Shown piece after piece: positions 63,025-64,000 of a stretch of 64,000 nt of DNA. The DNA is taken from positions 124,001 through 188,000 of the forward strand of contig NZ_FXYF01000004.1 of the NCBI RefSeq assembly GCF_900184945.1. Direction: 5' to 3'. Made by a program: the position numbers and the translations under genes. The stretch is from Antarctobacter aquimaris. Its GTDB lineage: Bacteria > Pseudomonadota > Alphaproteobacteria > Rhodobacterales > Rhodobacteraceae. Below the pieces are notes generated by a model. It was not told the DNA's origin. It saw only the letters and a list, made by a program, of their open reading frames with translations, and searched no databases. Position 1 is the first letter of the stretch. Each line of letters starts with the position of its first letter.

Positions 63025-63059
63025 TCTCCAACATTGCGGCGCGAGGGCAAGATTGGAGA
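63025..63059 (-). promoter_or_regulatory. Shine-Dalgarno sequestering hairpin of the thiB riboswitch
   Basis: On the minus strand TCTCCAA (63059-63053) is complementary to TTGGAGA (63031-63025), which contains the thiB Shine-Dalgarno; the loop is 21 bases. This gives a simple off-state when TPP is bound, i.e. translational control. Pairing is seen; switching is inferred. Confidence 0.7.
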
Positions 63060-63073
63060 CCTGTCGGGGTCCA

Positions 63074-63167
63074 CACCTTCCCTCCGCCGGTATTAACCGG
63101 TTCAGGTTCAACGGGTTCGTCCGCCTGACGGACATCTCAGGTGACTGCATCGCCACCACCCCGAGGT
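63074..63167 (-). ncRNA. TPP riboswitch (THI element) aptamer
   Basis: On the minus strand all conserved blocks occur in order: ACCTCGGGGTGG, CACCTGAGA, GAACCCGTTGAACCTG, then CCGGTTAATACCGGCG and GGAGGGAAGGT, with P1 formed by ACCT/AGGT. It sits 54 bases before thiB, so it controls thiBPQ in response to thiamine pyrophosphate. Confidence 0.96.
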
Positions 63168-63285
63168 ACAGCCAGACCTAGCGCCGCCGCGCGCGGACTT
63201 CAAGGGGGACCGCAGCGCGGGCAGGATGGGTCTTGGCATCGCCGCCGGGGTTGCGTATCCCGCCTTCGACAGAAGGACCGCCGCC

Positions 63286-64000
63286 ATGAGCATCAACAGC
63301 TTCGGACATCTTTTCCGCGTCACCACCTGGGGCGAAAGCCACGGACCGGCCCTTGGGGCGACGGTCGACGGCTGCCCGCCCGGCATCGCGATCGACGAGG
63401 CGCAGTTGCAACACTGGATGGACCGGCGCAAGCCGGGCCAGAACCGCTACACCACCCAGCGGCAGGAGGCGGACGCCGTGCGCATCCTGTCCGGCGTGTT
63501 CGACGGGCGCACCACCGGCACCCCGGTCCAGCTGATGATCGAGAACACCGACCAGCGGTCCAAGGACTACTCGGAGATCGCGCAGAAATTCCGCCCCGGG
63601 CATGCCGACATCACCTATTTCCAGAAATACGGCCTGCGGGATTATCGCGGCGGCGGCCGGTCCTCGGCGCGCGAGACGGCGGCGCGCGTGGCGGCGGGCG
63701 GGCTGGCCCGCGCCGCGCTGGCGGCGCTGATCCCCGGCATCGAGGTTCGCGGCTACATGGTCCAGATGGGCCCGCACCGGGCCGACCCCGCGCGGTTTGA
63801 CGATGCGCAGATCGAGCAGAACCCCTTCTGGTGCCCCGATCCGCAGGCGGCCGAGGACTGGGCGACCTATCTCGACGGGCTGCGCAAGTCGGGTGAGAGC
63901 GTCGGCGCGGTGATCGAAGTGGTGGCCCGTGGCGTGCCCGCCGGCCTGGGCGCGCCGGTCTACGGCAAGCTCGACACCGACCTCGCGGCGGCGATGATGT
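63286..64000 (+). CDS. aroC: Chorismate synthase, partial (right edge)
   Basis: The first 238 residues are present. [42 protein letters not shown]-like [15 protein letters not shown] and [37 protein letters not shown] are the FMN- and EPSP-binding signatures of AroC. It makes chorismate from EPSP, the last step of the shikimate pathway. AGAAGGA precedes ATG 63286; the gene continues past the window. Confidence 0.96.
   Translation, partial: MSINSFGHLFRVTTWGESHGPALGATVDGCPPGIAIDEAQLQHWMDRRKPGQNRYTTQRQEADAVRILSGVFDGRTTGTPVQLMIENTDQRSKDYSEIAQKFRPGHADITYFQKYGLRDYRGGGRSSARETAARVAAGGLARAALAALIPGIEVRGYMVQMGPHRADPARFDDAQIEQNPFWCPDPQAAEDWATYLDGLRKSGESVGAVIEVVARGVPAGLGAPVYGKLDTDLAAAMM

Overview
The window (about 66 % GC by eye) reads as the chromosome of a Rhodobacterales (Roseobacter-group) alphaproteobacterium. 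The evidence is the petABC cytochrome bc1 operon, TRAP and ABC uptake systems, FnrL-type TTGAY-N4-RTCAA boxes, a CtrA-type winged-helix protein, many catabolic oxidoreductases and RTX/DUF4214 surface proteins. No rRNA, tRNA, CRISPR array or intact insertion sequence was found.

Layout. 0-3.4 kb: an ABC export operon (ATPase, FtsX-like permease, membrane-fusion protein cut by the left edge) behind an FNR-type box. 3.7-11.5 kb: the most notable block, a Gfo/Idh/MocA protein and GntR regulator divergent from a luciferase-like monooxygenase, aldo-keto reductase and flavin reductase. These three match SmoC, SmoB and SmoA of the oxidative (sulfo-SMO) sulfoquinovose pathway, and here they are followed by a complete but unusual TRAP transporter instead of the ABC importer of the described cluster. 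11.6-14.4 kb: a decayed gene with three lesions, a Sel1-repeat protein and a di-heme peroxidase whose 5' ends overlap. 14.4-23.9 kb: a likely N-methylated-amine or betaine catabolic locus (flavin monooxygenase, Rieske oxygenase, RidA, DUF1028, LysR, a dimethylamine/trimethylamine-dehydrogenase homologue, PLP decarboxylase, M20 amidohydrolase). 24-29 kb: a surface-polysaccharide locus with intact GDP-fucose genes (gmd, fcl), but with the export protein and sugar transferase each truncated where they meet an AT-rich segment. 29-35 kb: a phosphatase, an RTX protein with a membrane anchor, and a 1105-residue glycosidase-like/RTX/DUF4214 protein.

35-46.5 kb: ferric-iron ABC permease and binding protein separated by an acyltransferase; an unknown protein; a fused beta-oxidation enzyme; a fused indolepyruvate ferredoxin oxidoreductase with a divergent Lrp regulator. 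46.5-53 kb: small stress and redox genes (cold-shock protein, thioredoxin 2, hemerythrin, universal stress protein behind an FNR-type box, a degenerate-receiver regulator). 53-64 kb: mostly housekeeping genes (DUF484-xerC, GST, outer-membrane barrel, petABC, thiBPQ under a TPP riboswitch, start of aroC).

Several genes use TTG or GTG starts that are set by the Shine-Dalgarno position. A dispersed intergenic repeat (G/C hairpin followed by GGTATTT..CCAAGAAGAAGC) occurs four times between 3.4 and 17.7 kb.
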